From positions 1 to 64,000 of the forward strand of contig NZ_MSDU01000015.1 of NCBI RefSeq assembly GCF_001936625.1: 64,000 bases of DNA, given 5' to 3'. The stretch is from Domibacillus antri. GTDB taxonomy: Bacteria; Bacillota; Bacilli; Bacillales; Domibacillaceae. This document shows, piece after piece, positions 43,082 to 51,486 of the stretch. The notes beneath the pieces were generated by a model. The model worked only from the letters and a program-made list of their open reading frames with translations, ran no database searches and was not told the DNA's origin. How positions within the stretch are numbered: the stretch's first letter is position 1; every line of letters begins with the position of its first letter. The position numbers and the translations under genes were made by a program.

Positions 43082-45013
43082 TTATCTCTTTCCTTCTTTT
43101 TGAACATGATCACGGAAATCGTCAAATGACATTGTATCTGAATTTTGTTCGCCGTATTTGCGGACGTTGACGGAGCGGGACTCCAGTTCTTTATCTCCAA
43201 CGACAAGCATGTACGGAATTTTCTTCATTTGTGCTTCACGGATTTTGTAGCCCAGTTTTTCCTCACGGTCATCCAGATCGACGCGAATACCGGCAAGACG
43301 CAATTTTCCCTGCAGTTCTTTCGCATAGTCAGAATGCACCTCGTTTGAAACCGGAATAATTTGAACCTGCACCGGCGCAAGCCATGTCGGGAAAGCCCCT
43401 TTGTATTCTTCAATCAAGAAAGCCACAAAGCGTTCCATTGTCGATACGACGCCACGGTGGATGACGACTGGACGATGCTGTTTGCCGTCTTCCCCGATAT
43501 ATGTGAGATCGAAGCGTTCCGGCAATAAGAAATCAAGCTGGACAGTAGAGAGCGTTTCTTCTTTGCCAAGTGCTGTTTTCACCTGCACATCAAGCTTCGG
43601 TCCGTAAAATGCCGCTTCTCCTTCCGCTTCCACATAATCCATATTCAGTTCATCCATCGCATCTTTCAACATGCTTTGCGCTTTTTCCCACATGTTGTCA
43701 TCATCAAAATATTTCTCTGTATCTTCCGGATCACGGTAGGACAACCGGAATGAATAATCCGTTAAATCAAAGTCTTTATATACTTCAAGCACGAGCTGGA
43801 CAACGCGTTTCAATTCGTCTTTAATTTGATCCGGACGAACAAAAATATGTGCATCATTCAGTGTCATGCCGCGTACACGCTGAAGGCCTGCAAGCGCGCC
43901 GGACATTTCATACCGATGCATGGTACCAAGTTCGGCAATACGGATCGGCAGTTCACGGTAGCTGTGAATATCGTTTTTGAACACCATCATGTGATGCGGG
44001 CAGTTCATCGGACGGAGTACTAAATCTTCGTTATCCATTTCCATTACAGGGAACATCCCGTCCTGATAGTGATCCCAGTGTCCGCTTGTTTTATACAGCT
44101 CCACGCTTCCTAGTACCGGTGTGTAAACGTGATTGTAGCCAAGGCTTTCTTCTTTATCCACAATATAGCGCTCAATAATACGGCGGATTGTCGCCCCTTT
44201 CGGCAGCCAGAGCGGCAAGCCCTGCCCGACTTTTTGCGAGTTCATAAACAGGTCAAGCTCTTTGCCGATTTTACGGTGGTCGCGCTCTTTCGCTTCTTCA
44301 AGCATTTTTAAATGATGGTCAAGATCTTCTTTTTTGAAAAAAGCTGTACCATAAATACGCTGAAGCATTTTATTGTCGGAATTTCCGCGCCAATATGCTC
44401 CGGCAATGTTCAGCAATTTAAATTCTTTCAGCTTGCCTGTTGAAGGCACATGCACACCGCGGCAAAGGTCTGTGAAATCGCCCTGCTCATACAGGGTAAC
44501 TGTTTCGTCTTCCGGAATCGCTTCAAGAAGCTCAATTTTGTATTCATCGCCGATTTCTTCATAAAACTTTTTCGCTTCATCCCGTGTAACTTCTTTGCGG
44601 ATGACCGGCACATTTTCATTGATGATTTTTTTCATTTCTTTTTCAATAACCGGCAAATCTTCCGGCGTGATCGACTCGTCTAAATCGATGTCGTAATAAA
44701 ACCCGCCTTCAATGACTGGACCAACACCAAGTTTTACTTTATCTGCACCGTAAATGCGCTTGATAGCCTGCGCCATTAAGTGGGCGGTGCTGTGGCGTAA
44801 AATTTCCAGCGCGTCCGCATGTTCAGGTGTAATAATTTCAATTGCGCCATCCTGTTCAATCGGGGTACGCAAATCGATATGTGTCCCGGATACTTTTCCT
44901 GCAAGTGCTTTTTTCTTCAAGCCCGGGCTGATGGACTGTGCTACCTCTTCCATTGTTGTTCCGTTTGGAAATTCCTTGACTGCTCCATCCGGAAATGTTA
45001 ATTGAATCGACAT
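43082..45013 (-). CDS. thrS: Threonyl-tRNA synthetase
   Basis: 643 residues. TGS domain (1-62), editing domain with [13 protein letters not shown] and SAD-like [12 protein letters not shown] (about 75-240), class II core with zinc ligands in [12 protein letters not shown] and [46 protein letters not shown], and [17 protein letters not shown], then the anticodon-binding domain (about 540-643). Leader contains a T-box. GGAGG before the ATG. Confidence 0.97.
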   Translation of the reverse strand: MSIQLTFPDGAVKEFPNGTTMEEVAQSISPGLKKKALAGKVSGTHIDLRTPIEQDGAIEIITPEHADALEILRHSTAHLMAQAIKRIYGADKVKLGVGPVIEGGFYYDIDLDESITPEDLPVIEKEMKKIINENVPVIRKEVTRDEAKKFYEEIGDEYKIELLEAIPEDETVTLYEQGDFTDLCRGVHVPSTGKLKEFKLLNIAGAYWRGNSDNKMLQRIYGTAFFKKEDLDHHLKMLEEAKERDHRKIGKELDLFMNSQKVGQGLPLWLPKGATIRRIIERYIVDKEESLGYNHVYTPVLGSVELYKTSGHWDHYQDGMFPVMEMDNEDLVLRPMNCPHHMMVFKNDIHSYRELPIRIAELGTMHRYEMSGALAGLQRVRGMTLNDAHIFVRPDQIKDELKRVVQLVLEVYKDFDLTDYSFRLSYRDPEDTEKYFDDDNMWEKAQSMLKDAMDELNMDYVEAEGEAAFYGPKLDVQVKTALGKEETLSTVQLDFLLPERFDLTYIGEDGKQHRPVVIHRGVVSTMERFVAFLIEEYKGAFPTWLAPVQVQIIPVSNEVHSDYAKELQGKLRLAGIRVDLDDREEKLGYKIREAQMKKIPYMLVVGDKELESRSVNVRKYGEQNSDTMSFDDFRDHVQKEGKR

Positions 45014-45036
45014 CTCTGTTTCCTCCTTTAATAAAA

Positions 45037-45297
45037 AACAAAAAACCCCGCTCCTCCGTAAACGAAGGGGCGAGGTTTAAATCGCGGTTCCACCCAACTT
45101 TCCGGCATACGCCGGCTCATTGCAGTCAGATAACGGTCTGGTGCCGCCGCCCCTTACTGACAAAAATCGCGTTCAAAGGCGGAGCTCGAGGGTGGTGAAT
45201 GTATTTTTCACGCCGGGAAAGTTGCAGCCGAATGCTTTCCCTCTCTGAAGACGATCCAAATCAAACATGTCCCTGTCATCGCTTTTCATATGACGTT
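45037..45297 (-). promoter_or_regulatory. T-box riboswitch of thrS
   Basis: The minus strand has the T-box AGTTGGGTGGAACCGCGATTT core (45079-45098) before a terminator hairpin (AACCTCGCCCCTTCG with CGGAGGAGCGGGGTT, then U-tract, 45042-45076). The likely specifier in stem I is ACC (45194-45196), next to CCCTC pairing with an upstream GAGGG, fitting tRNA(Thr). It fills the 320-bp gap between thrS and dnaI. Confidence 0.92.
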
Positions 45298-45326
45298 ATT
45301 ATAGTATCACGCCGGCTGAAAATCAA
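45298..45326 (-). promoter_or_regulatory. Sigma-A promoter of thrS
   Basis: TTGATT (45321-45326), a 17-bp spacer and TATAAT (45298-45303) on the minus strand, immediately after dnaI. Confidence 0.8.
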
Positions 45327-45333
45327 GAGCGAT

Positions 45334-46260
45334 TTAATGGCGCCGGTTCGCGCCGGTCATTTCGACAGGCGTCGTCAAATATTTAATGCGTTCCATAATG
45401 CGGGCAGCTTTTAACGCTTCCGATTCGCCCCGCTGGGAATGGGTTAAATGATGTTCAAGCTCCTCATAATTAAAATTTGACGTAAACAACACCGGTAAAC
45501 CTTCCAGCATACGGTGCTGCAAAATGGTCCCGAGAATATCATCACGAATCCAGCTTGACATCGTCTCTGCCCCGATATCGTCAATCATCAATACAGGTGC
45601 AGATTTCACGGCATCCACTTTATCGCCTGTGGATTGGTCGTTTAGTGACTGCTTCATTTCACGGACAAATTCCGGAAAATAAACAATCATGGATGCAATA
45701 TGCTTTTCAGCCAGTTCATTGGCAATTGCGCCGAATAAAAAGGATTTTCCGACACCGAATTTCCCGTGTATGTAAAGTCCTTTCGATGTTTCACCCGGCT
45801 TATATCCGTCTACAAAATCTTTCGCCTTCGATACCGCGCTCAGACGGCTGCGGTTGTCCAGTTCAACCTGCGAGAAAGTGGCTTTCAACACATCACCCGG
45901 CATGTATAAACTTTTTACATGCCGGCGCAAATGCTTCATTTCATCATCGCGTACTTTGCGCGGGCAGCGTTTATATTCAAGCTCGACCGCCCCATGGCGC
46001 ATGACAAGTTCCGGCTCGTAGCCCTGCATCAGGTTAATGCACTCGTCAAGCGATGGGCATTTATCGCACAAATGACTTTGCGATCTGTATTCGTCCAGCT
46101 TTATAAGTGATTTGGCTGCACTTTTTTCACTAATTTCATTCTCTTCTATAAATGCTCTGATGGCCGGATCACTCAGCACATCCCGCTTCGCCTGTTCGTA
46201 GAGCTTGTCGAACCCGGGTGACGTCTTCATGTTCCCGAGTGCTTCGTTAATCTTTTTCAC
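45334..46260 (-). CDS. dnaI: Primosomal helicase loader DnaI
   Basis: 308 residues from GTG with GAGAGGG upstream; it overlaps dnaB by 14 nt. The frame is open for 21 more codons but VKKINEAL fits the known start better. N-terminal zinc-binding region with HLCDKCPSLDEC and later C near 110; C-terminal AAA+ ATPase with GKFGVGKSFLF (Walker A), VLMIDDIGAE (Walker B) and SQRGESEALKAARIMERI. It loads the DnaC replicative helicase together with DnaB and DnaD. Confidence 0.93.
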   Translation of the reverse strand: MKKINEALGNMKTSPGFDKLYEQAKRDVLSDPAIRAFIEENEISEKSAAKSLIKLDEYRSQSHLCDKCPSLDECINLMQGYEPELVMRHGAVELEYKRCPRKVRDDEMKHLRRHVKSLYMPGDVLKATFSQVELDNRSRLSAVSKAKDFVDGYKPGETSKGLYIHGKFGVGKSFLFGAIANELAEKHIASMIVYFPEFVREMKQSLNDQSTGDKVDAVKSAPVLMIDDIGAETMSSWIRDDILGTILQHRMLEGLPVLFTSNFNYEELEHHLTHSQRGESEALKAARIMERIKYLTTPVEMTGANRRH

Positions 46261-47632
46261 CGGCAGACGCCCTCTCTGTACGTTTTCGGAGCGCTTCTTC
46301 AAGCTTCCGTTTTTCTTCTTCAAAGCTTTGGTCTATAATTTCTTTTTCTTCTTTTTCATTCGTAAACCACGCCGGCAGTTTCTCCTGACGTGTCGTTTTT
46401 CTACTTCCTGCTGTTTTTGGCTTGACTTTATTTTTTGCCCATTCATCATATTGCCGATGCTCGCTTTTTGCCAGGTTCATCGCATCCAGAACCGTAGCGA
46501 CTTTTTTACGCGCCCAGTGAGAAGCAATTTTATCAACGTAGCTTTTTGAAAGTTTCATATCTGTTTTCAGCATAACATATTGAATCAGAACATTGGCAAC
46601 ACCCGGCTCAAGATTGTACTGCAGCATCACCTGCTCGACAATCTGCATATCCGCTTTGGACGGAACACTTCCGGAAATATCGATCAGCAGCTGGCGCGGC
46701 GATACCGTCTCCAAATAATGGACAAGCTTTTCTTCCTGTGTCTTCGGCTCAGGTGCGGAAGCAGATGGAGCGGTTTGGATACGCGGCGTCAGATCCGGAA
46801 GACGCCCGCCCGATTCAAATTGATACGTATCCCTCGCTGATTTCCGCAATTCTTCCACATCGATCTCGTCCTGTTCATTAATCGCCGACAAAACGAGATT
46901 TTTCATTTCAGACGGCTGAATGCCATACAAAAAGGACAGCTTTTTGATGGTTTCTTTTATAAACGGTGTCAATGCTGATTTAGGTATGAGCGCATCTTTC
47001 AGAGACAATTCCAGCGCTGAAAAATCAAAGGATTCGGCTAAAACGGGACCGGTGTTTCCACCATTTCCGGCAAACCGGGTGCCTGGCTGTACGGCGCTGT
47101 CCATCTCCGCATCCTGTCCTTCCGTATAATTCGTTGAAAACACATCGGGAAAATCATGTGTCACATCAACAAAATCAGCCGTTTTTACTTCTCTGTCACA
47201 AAACATGCGCTTTAACCGTAAAAAATGCGGCCGGCCGATTTTTCGATATAAAAAAACATTTAACAGTCCGTCTGAAAAAAATTGATCCGGCGCGAGCGGC
47301 GGCTGGATTTCATATAAAAATTCACGGTTTGAATCGCTTTTTTTCACATAAGTTTTTAACAGACCGATCCCTTCAAGCTTCAATCGGTCTTCGTATATTT
47401 GCTGCGGGCTGCATCCAAGTGTATTCATTAAATGATAATGGGGCGCTCCGCCGGAGGACAATTTGCCGTCCTCCACTTCCGCACACATGGTCATGTACAA
47501 ACTTACCGCCTGTGCACCGATCAGCGGCTGGTACAAAAGGATAATTACTTTTTGCTCCAGACTGTCTATGCAGCCGGACATTGAAACTGTATACGCGTCT
47601 GCAGGCTGCATTTCATTCCAGTGCCTATTCAT
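46247..47632 (-). CDS. dnaB: Replication initiation and membrane attachment protein DnaB
   Basis: 461 residues from ATG, ten bases after CAGGGA; a GTG three codons earlier is too close to that site. It aligns with B. subtilis DnaB from the start (DAYTVSMSGCIDSLEQKVIILLYQPLIGAQAVSLYMTM is the typical N-terminal DDBH1 region, given here in part as motif evidence). The DnaD-like DDBH2 domain is near 320-400 (YLETVSPRQLLIDISG). It works with DnaD and DnaI in loading helicase at oriC. Not related to E. coli DnaB helicase. Confidence 0.93.
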   Translation of the reverse strand: MNRHWNEMQPADAYTVSMSGCIDSLEQKVIILLYQPLIGAQAVSLYMTMCAEVEDGKLSSGGAPHYHLMNTLGCSPQQIYEDRLKLEGIGLLKTYVKKSDSNREFLYEIQPPLAPDQFFSDGLLNVFLYRKIGRPHFLRLKRMFCDREVKTADFVDVTHDFPDVFSTNYTEGQDAEMDSAVQPGTRFAGNGGNTGPVLAESFDFSALELSLKDALIPKSALTPFIKETIKKLSFLYGIQPSEMKNLVLSAINEQDEIDVEELRKSARDTYQFESGGRLPDLTPRIQTAPSASAPEPKTQEEKLVHYLETVSPRQLLIDISGSVPSKADMQIVEQVMLQYNLEPGVANVLIQYVMLKTDMKLSKSYVDKIASHWARKKVATVLDAMNLAKSEHRQYDEWAKNKVKPKTAGSRKTTRQEKLPAWFTNEKEEKEIIDQSFEEEKRKLEEALRKRTERASAGEKD

Positions 47633-47653
47633 GCTGTTCACTCCCTGACAAGA

Positions 47654-47686
47654 AGAAAAAAGCCCGGAGCGCGTTTCTCCCGGGGG
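47654..47686 (-). terminator. Terminator after nrdR
   Basis: A GC-rich imperfect stem (GCCCCCGGGAG with CTCCGGGC, bulged) is followed by a U-tract on the minus strand. It lies just before dnaB, so dnaB needs partial read-through or its own promoter. Confidence 0.65.
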
Positions 47687-47687
47687 C

Positions 47688-48146
47688 TTATTTTTCTTTG
47701 TTAATAATTTCTTTTAACTCGTCTAAAAAGACATTAATATCTTTAAATTGCCGGTATACGGAGGCAAAACGTACGTAAGCGACTTCATCAATATCAGCGA
47801 GCCTGTCCATGACCATTTCGCCGACTTTCTCCGATTGAACTTCCGAAATGCCTTTTGCCCGTATATCCCGTTCGATGTCCGCGGTCATTTTTTCAAGTGT
47901 ACCAAGCGGAACCGGGCGTTTTTCACAGGCTTTTATTAATCCGCGCAGCATTTTTTCGCGGTTGAATTCTTCGCGCATTCCTTCTTTTTTTACGACAATA
48001 AGCGGCATATGCTCGACACGCTCGAACGTCGTAAACCGATGGCCGCATTTTTCACATTCACGGCGGCGGCGGATGGAATGCCCGTCATCTGAAGGGCGCG
48101 AATCGACTACTTTCGTCCCGTTGAAACGGCAGTCAGGGCAAATCAT
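47688..48146 (-). CDS. nrdR: Transcriptional repressor NrdR
   Basis: 152 residues. N-terminal zinc ribbon with CPDCRF at 3-6 and CEKCGHRF near 31-34, then an ATP-cone domain (about 49-139, [20 protein letters not shown]). NrdR binds NrdR boxes and represses ribonucleotide reductase genes in response to ATP/dATP. Same position upstream of dnaB as in B. subtilis (ytcG). Confidence 0.96.
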   Translation of the reverse strand: MICPDCRFNGTKVVDSRPSDDGHSIRRRRECEKCGHRFTTFERVEHMPLIVVKKEGMREEFNREKMLRGLIKACEKRPVPLGTLEKMTADIERDIRAKGISEVQSEKVGEMVMDRLADIDEVAYVRFASVYRQFKDINVFLDELKEIINKEK

Positions 48147-48249
48147 AAAAAATCAACTCCGATTTTCTGTCTTTGCCTTTTATCATACTAAAAAAAAGAC
48201 GCCATGAAAATAGAAAAGAGGCGTATGAAGATCATACACCTCGTTTTGT

Positions 48250-48633
48250 TTACATGACGTTTGCAGTTTCTTTAAGTTGTGATCGCACTGGACCCATACC
48301 ACGCGGCATTTCAATCGTTTCGCGTGTTTCAGCTTCGAGCGCTTCTGCGATATAGTTCGCAGCAATATTAGGATCAAGATCCCCACACGTATATACGTCA
48401 ATGCTTGCGTATCCATGTTCAGGAAAACTATGAATCGTTAAATGTGACTCGGAGATGATGACGACTCCACTTACTCCCTGAGGAGCAAATTTGTGGAACG
48501 CGACTTCGCGGATTTCCGCACCTGATTTAAGAGCGGCGTCGACAAAAATTCTCTCGATTACTTCCATATCGTTTAATTTGTCAAAATTGCAGCCCCATAA
48601 TTCTGAAATGACGTGACGACCCATTGTTTCCAT
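48250..48633 (-). CDS. speD: S-adenosylmethionine decarboxylase proenzyme
   Basis: 127 residues, the short bacterial form. The self-cleavage site lies in [15 protein letters not shown], where the serine after the glutamate becomes the pyruvoyl group. C-T-C region (VYTCGD) is present. It makes decarboxylated SAM for spermidine synthesis. It follows gapB, as in B. subtilis, but has its own promoter and the gapB terminator lies between them. Confidence 0.95.
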   Translation of the reverse strand: METMGRHVISELWGCNFDKLNDMEVIERIFVDAALKSGAEIREVAFHKFAPQGVSGVVIISESHLTIHSFPEHGYASIDVYTCGDLDPNIAANYIAEALEAETRETIEMPRGMGPVRSQLKETANVM

Positions 48634-48699
48634 GATCGTTTCCCCCTTTTACAAAGTAAATTTTTGAATCAATTGTAAAAGTGATCACTGCCACGGGGG

Positions 48700-48731
48700 A
48701 AAGTTAGTCCGAAGAGGTCCTAACCCTTTAA
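48700..48731 (-). promoter_or_regulatory. speD leader hairpin
   Basis: In the roughly 110-nt speD leader, AAAGGGTTAG pairs with CTAACTTT, with GGACC/GGA near the apex around TCTTC. No U-tract follows, so this is not a terminator. Its role is unknown. Confidence 0.45.
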
Positions 48732-48754
48732 GCAGAATTTATTTCACAAATTTG

Positions 48755-48783
48755 AGTATAAGACCTGCCGCAACATTTTGCAA
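48755..48783 (-). promoter_or_regulatory. Sigma-A promoter of speD
   Basis: TTGCAA (48778-48783), a 17-bp spacer and TATACT (48755-48760) on the minus strand. Confidence 0.7.
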
Positions 48784-48810
48784 CAGGTTTCTTTTAAATT
48801 TTTATAAAAG

Positions 48811-48833
48811 AAAAACTCCGGCATTTGCCGGAG
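48811..48833 (-). terminator. Intrinsic terminator after gapB
   Basis: A perfect 7-bp GC-rich stem (48816-48822 with 48827-48833) is followed by five U on the minus strand. Confidence 0.85.
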
Positions 48834-48849
48834 CCTGTCACCGCTTACG

Positions 48850-49881
48850 TTACGCGGAAATTTTCACTTTCTTTTTCATTTCATCCGCAACAAAATGGAC
48901 AAGATCAACAACGCGGCAAGAGTAGCCCCACTCGTTGTCATACCAGGCAAGCACTTTTACTTTTGTTTCGCCCATGACAATTGTTGTCAATCCATCTACT
49001 GTAGAGGAATGAGGGTTTGTGTTAAAATCAACAGACACGAGCGGCTCCATCGTGAAATCTAAAATGCCTTTCAGGTCATTTTCCGCTGCGTCAATAAAAG
49101 CAGCGTTCACCTCTTCTGCTGTAACCGGACGCTTGACATCAACAACGAGATCAACAAGGGATACATTTGACGTCGGTACGCGAAGAGCCATGCCATGCAG
49201 TTTTCCTTGAAGCTGCGGCAGCACAAGAGATAATGCTTTGGCAGCGCCCGTAGACGTCGGAATGATTGATTGTGCACATGCACGGGCACGGCGCAGATCT
49301 TTGTGTGGATTATCAATATTTTTCTGATCATTTGTATATGCATGAACGGTTGTCATTAAGCCGTTTTCAATGCCGAAGTTGTCATCGAGTACTTTGGCGA
49401 CAGGCGCGAGACAGTTTGTTGTACATGACGCATTCGAAATGACATCATGCTGTTCGATATCAAGCGCTTCTTCATTCACTCCCATGACGATCGTCACATC
49501 TTCATTTTTACCCGGCGCTGTTAACACAACTTTTTTCGCCCCTGCTTCTAAATGAAGGGCCGCTTTTTCACGCGCATTAAATTTACCTGTTGCTTCAATG
49601 ACAATATCAATGCCGAGTTCACCCCACGGCAGTTCGAGCGGATCGCGGCTTGAAAGCAGCTGAACACGTTTCCCGTTAACGATGAGTGCGCCTTCCTCCG
49701 ATTGTACGTCTCCCTCAAACTTCCCATGATTCGTATCGTACTTGAGCAAATGCGCAAGCGTTTCCGCCGGATAACTGGCGTTCACCGCTACAATATCAAG
49801 TTCATTGTCTAGAATTGCTTTTCGGAATACCATGCGGCCAATACGGCCAAATCCGTTAATCGCTACTTTCGCCTTTGTCAT
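48850..49881 (-). CDS. gapB: Glyceraldehyde-3-phosphate dehydrogenase, gluconeogenic type
   Basis: 343 residues. The Rossmann motif is [13 protein letters not shown], and the catalytic cysteine is in [12 protein letters not shown] with the later histidine in HAYTNDQ. Sequence details such as [22 protein letters not shown] match GapB rather than glycolytic GapA. GapB is the NADP-dependent gluconeogenic enzyme and doubles in some species as erythrose-4-phosphate dehydrogenase. Two CcpN operator-like sites lie upstream, which fits glucose repression. Confidence 0.93.
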   Translation of the reverse strand: MTKAKVAINGFGRIGRMVFRKAILDNELDIVAVNASYPAETLAHLLKYDTNHGKFEGDVQSEEGALIVNGKRVQLLSSRDPLELPWGELGIDIVIEATGKFNAREKAALHLEAGAKKVVLTAPGKNEDVTIVMGVNEEALDIEQHDVISNASCTTNCLAPVAKVLDDNFGIENGLMTTVHAYTNDQKNIDNPHKDLRRARACAQSIIPTSTGAAKALSLVLPQLQGKLHGMALRVPTSNVSLVDLVVDVKRPVTAEEVNAAFIDAAENDLKGILDFTMEPLVSVDFNTNPHSSTVDGLTTIVMGETKVKVLAWYDNEWGYSCRVVDLVHFVADEMKKKVKISA

Positions 49882-49903
49882 AAATGGGGGCCTCCTATAC
49901 TTT

Positions 49904-49947
49904 AATGTTATACTTTTATTTAATTAATCTACAATTAGTATAACATA
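49904..49947 (-). promoter_or_regulatory. gapB promoter with two CcpN operator-like sites
   Basis: The CcpN consensus is TRTGHYATAYW. On the minus strand TATGTTATACT (49937-49947) matches it fully and contains the probable -10 TATACT. A second site, AATGTTATACT on the plus strand (49904-49914), matches 10 of 11 in the opposite orientation. B. subtilis gapB is controlled by two CcpN sites. Confidence 0.72.
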
Positions 49948-50015
49948 TTTAATGCAGAATGGAATAACTAATTGCCCCATTTTAAAAAGTCTTGCAATTC
50001 TGATAAATCGGGACA

Positions 50016-50052
50016 AAAAAAGACCCGATTAAGACTCGAGTCTTAATCGGGT
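50016..50052 (-). terminator. Terminator overlapping the coaE stop
   Basis: A perfect 15+15-bp palindrome (50023-50037 with 50038-50052) is followed by seven U on the minus strand (50014-50020). The last coaE codons and stop are in the stem. Confidence 0.85.
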
Positions 50053-50631
50053 GATCCATTCATTTACTTGCCGCTCTGTTTCGGCGAGTGTACTGCTGTT
50101 ATCAATCACGTCATCAGCAAGCTCTTTTTTTTCATCTATTGGCCATTGTGACTGAATTCTGGCCTTCGCTTCCTGCTCTGTAAAACCGTTTCGCGCCATT
50201 AAGCGATGTAACTGCGTTTTAGGATCAACATAAATAAGAAGCGTTTTGTCCACCATCCAGGTGAGATTGCTTTCAAACAAAAGAGGACTGTCAAACAGGA
50301 TCGTTTTTTTTCCTGCCGCAATCGCTTCTTCTTTTTGATCCATCATCCATTTTCGAACAGCCGGATGAACGATTTCATTTAACTGTTTCCGCTTTTCTTC
50401 ATCATGGAACACAATGGCCCCCAATTTCGCACGGTCAAGCGTCCCTTCTGCCGTCAAAATATCCGGTCCAAATACATTCATAATTTTTTGCAATGCCGGC
50501 TGTCCCGGTTCAACCACAACACGAGCAGCTATATCTGCATCAATAATTGTATATCCTTTTTCTTTCAGCATATTGCTCACGGTACTTTTCCCGCTCGCTA
50601 TGCCGCCGGTCAATCCAATAATCAGTGCCAT
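50029..50631 (-). CDS. coaE: Dephospho-CoA kinase
   Basis: 200 residues from ATG with GGAGGGAA upstream. It phosphorylates dephospho-CoA, the last step of CoA synthesis. P-loop GLTGGIASGKST (6-17), DADIAARVVVEPGQP, and FDSPLLFES are typical. It follows mutM by 2 nt. In B. subtilis ytaF lies between mutM and coaE; that gene is absent here. Confidence 0.95.
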   Translation of the reverse strand: MALIIGLTGGIASGKSTVSNMLKEKGYTIIDADIAARVVVEPGQPALQKIMNVFGPDILTAEGTLDRAKLGAIVFHDEEKRKQLNEIVHPAVRKWMMDQKEEAIAAGKKTILFDSPLLFESNLTWMVDKTLLIYVDPKTQLHRLMARNGFTEQEAKARIQSQWPIDEKKELADDVIDNSSTLAETERQVNEWITRLRLES

Positions 50632-50633
50632 CG

Positions 50634-51473
50634 TTATGTTCCCTCCGGCAGCGGCTGACAATGAAGGCAAATGTGCGTACCCCGTCCGCCTGTTTTTGTT
50701 TTCACAATTTCCGCTCCGCACTCGACACATGCTTCGCCGGCACGGCCGTATACATTCAGCACTTCTTGAAATGTACCGATTTGTCCCTGACTGTTTACAT
50801 AGGAGCGAATGGTGCTCCCCCCGCGTTCAATCGCTTCTGCCAGCACATTTTTTGTAAAGCGGTGAATGCGCTCCGCTTCTTCGATTGTAATGGAAGAAGC
50901 GATCCGGTGCGGATGAACACGAGCACGGAATAAAACTTCATCCACATAAATATTGCCGAGTCCGGTCACAATGATTTGGTCCAATAACGCTGTTTTCACC
51001 TGGCGTGATGTACGCTGCAGCCGTCCATATAAATAGTCTGCTGTAAACGTTTCGTCAAATGGCTCCGGACCGAGGCCGATTAACGGTGCCAGTCCGCTTT
51101 CCGTTCCTTTTTTAAATAAATGCATCGTGCCGAACTTACGCACGTCACGATAGCGCAGCTGTGTTCCATCCGTGAATGTGAACACAACGTGCGTATGAGG
51201 TGCTTCCGGTTCAGCCTGCTCATTCACACTGAATTTTCCTTCCATACGCAAATGAGAAACGAGCGCGTAATGATCCAAATGGAAAATTAAAAATTTACCA
51301 CGCCGTGAAATTTCGCGGATCGTTTCACCTGCCAGGGCATCTTGAAACTGAGCCGGCTCTTCAGGGTGTTTAATGATTTTAGGCCAGCGGACATCGGTTT
51401 TTGCGACTGTTTTTCCGGCCGCAAGATCCATCAATGTACGCCGGACCGTTTCAACTTCCGGTAATTCCGGCAT
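50634..51473 (-). CDS. mutM: Formamidopyrimidine-DNA glycosylase
   Basis: 279 residues. After removal of Met the catalytic P2-E3 follow (MPELPEVE). The lysine of the beta-hairpin is in RRGKFLIF. The helix-two-turn-helix and a C-terminal zinc finger (CVECGAEI, HICLHCQ) are present. It removes 8-oxoguanine and FaPy lesions. 13 nt after polA, so polA-mutM-coaE form one repair/metabolism operon. Confidence 0.96.
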   Translation of the reverse strand: MPELPEVETVRRTLMDLAAGKTVAKTDVRWPKIIKHPEEPAQFQDALAGETIREISRRGKFLIFHLDHYALVSHLRMEGKFSVNEQAEPEAPHTHVVFTFTDGTQLRYRDVRKFGTMHLFKKGTESGLAPLIGLGPEPFDETFTADYLYGRLQRTSRQVKTALLDQIIVTGLGNIYVDEVLFRARVHPHRIASSITIEEAERIHRFTKNVLAEAIERGGSTIRSYVNSQGQIGTFQEVLNVYGRAGEACVECGAEIVKTKTGGRGTHICLHCQPLPEGT

Positions 51474-51486
51474 GTTTTTTCACTCC

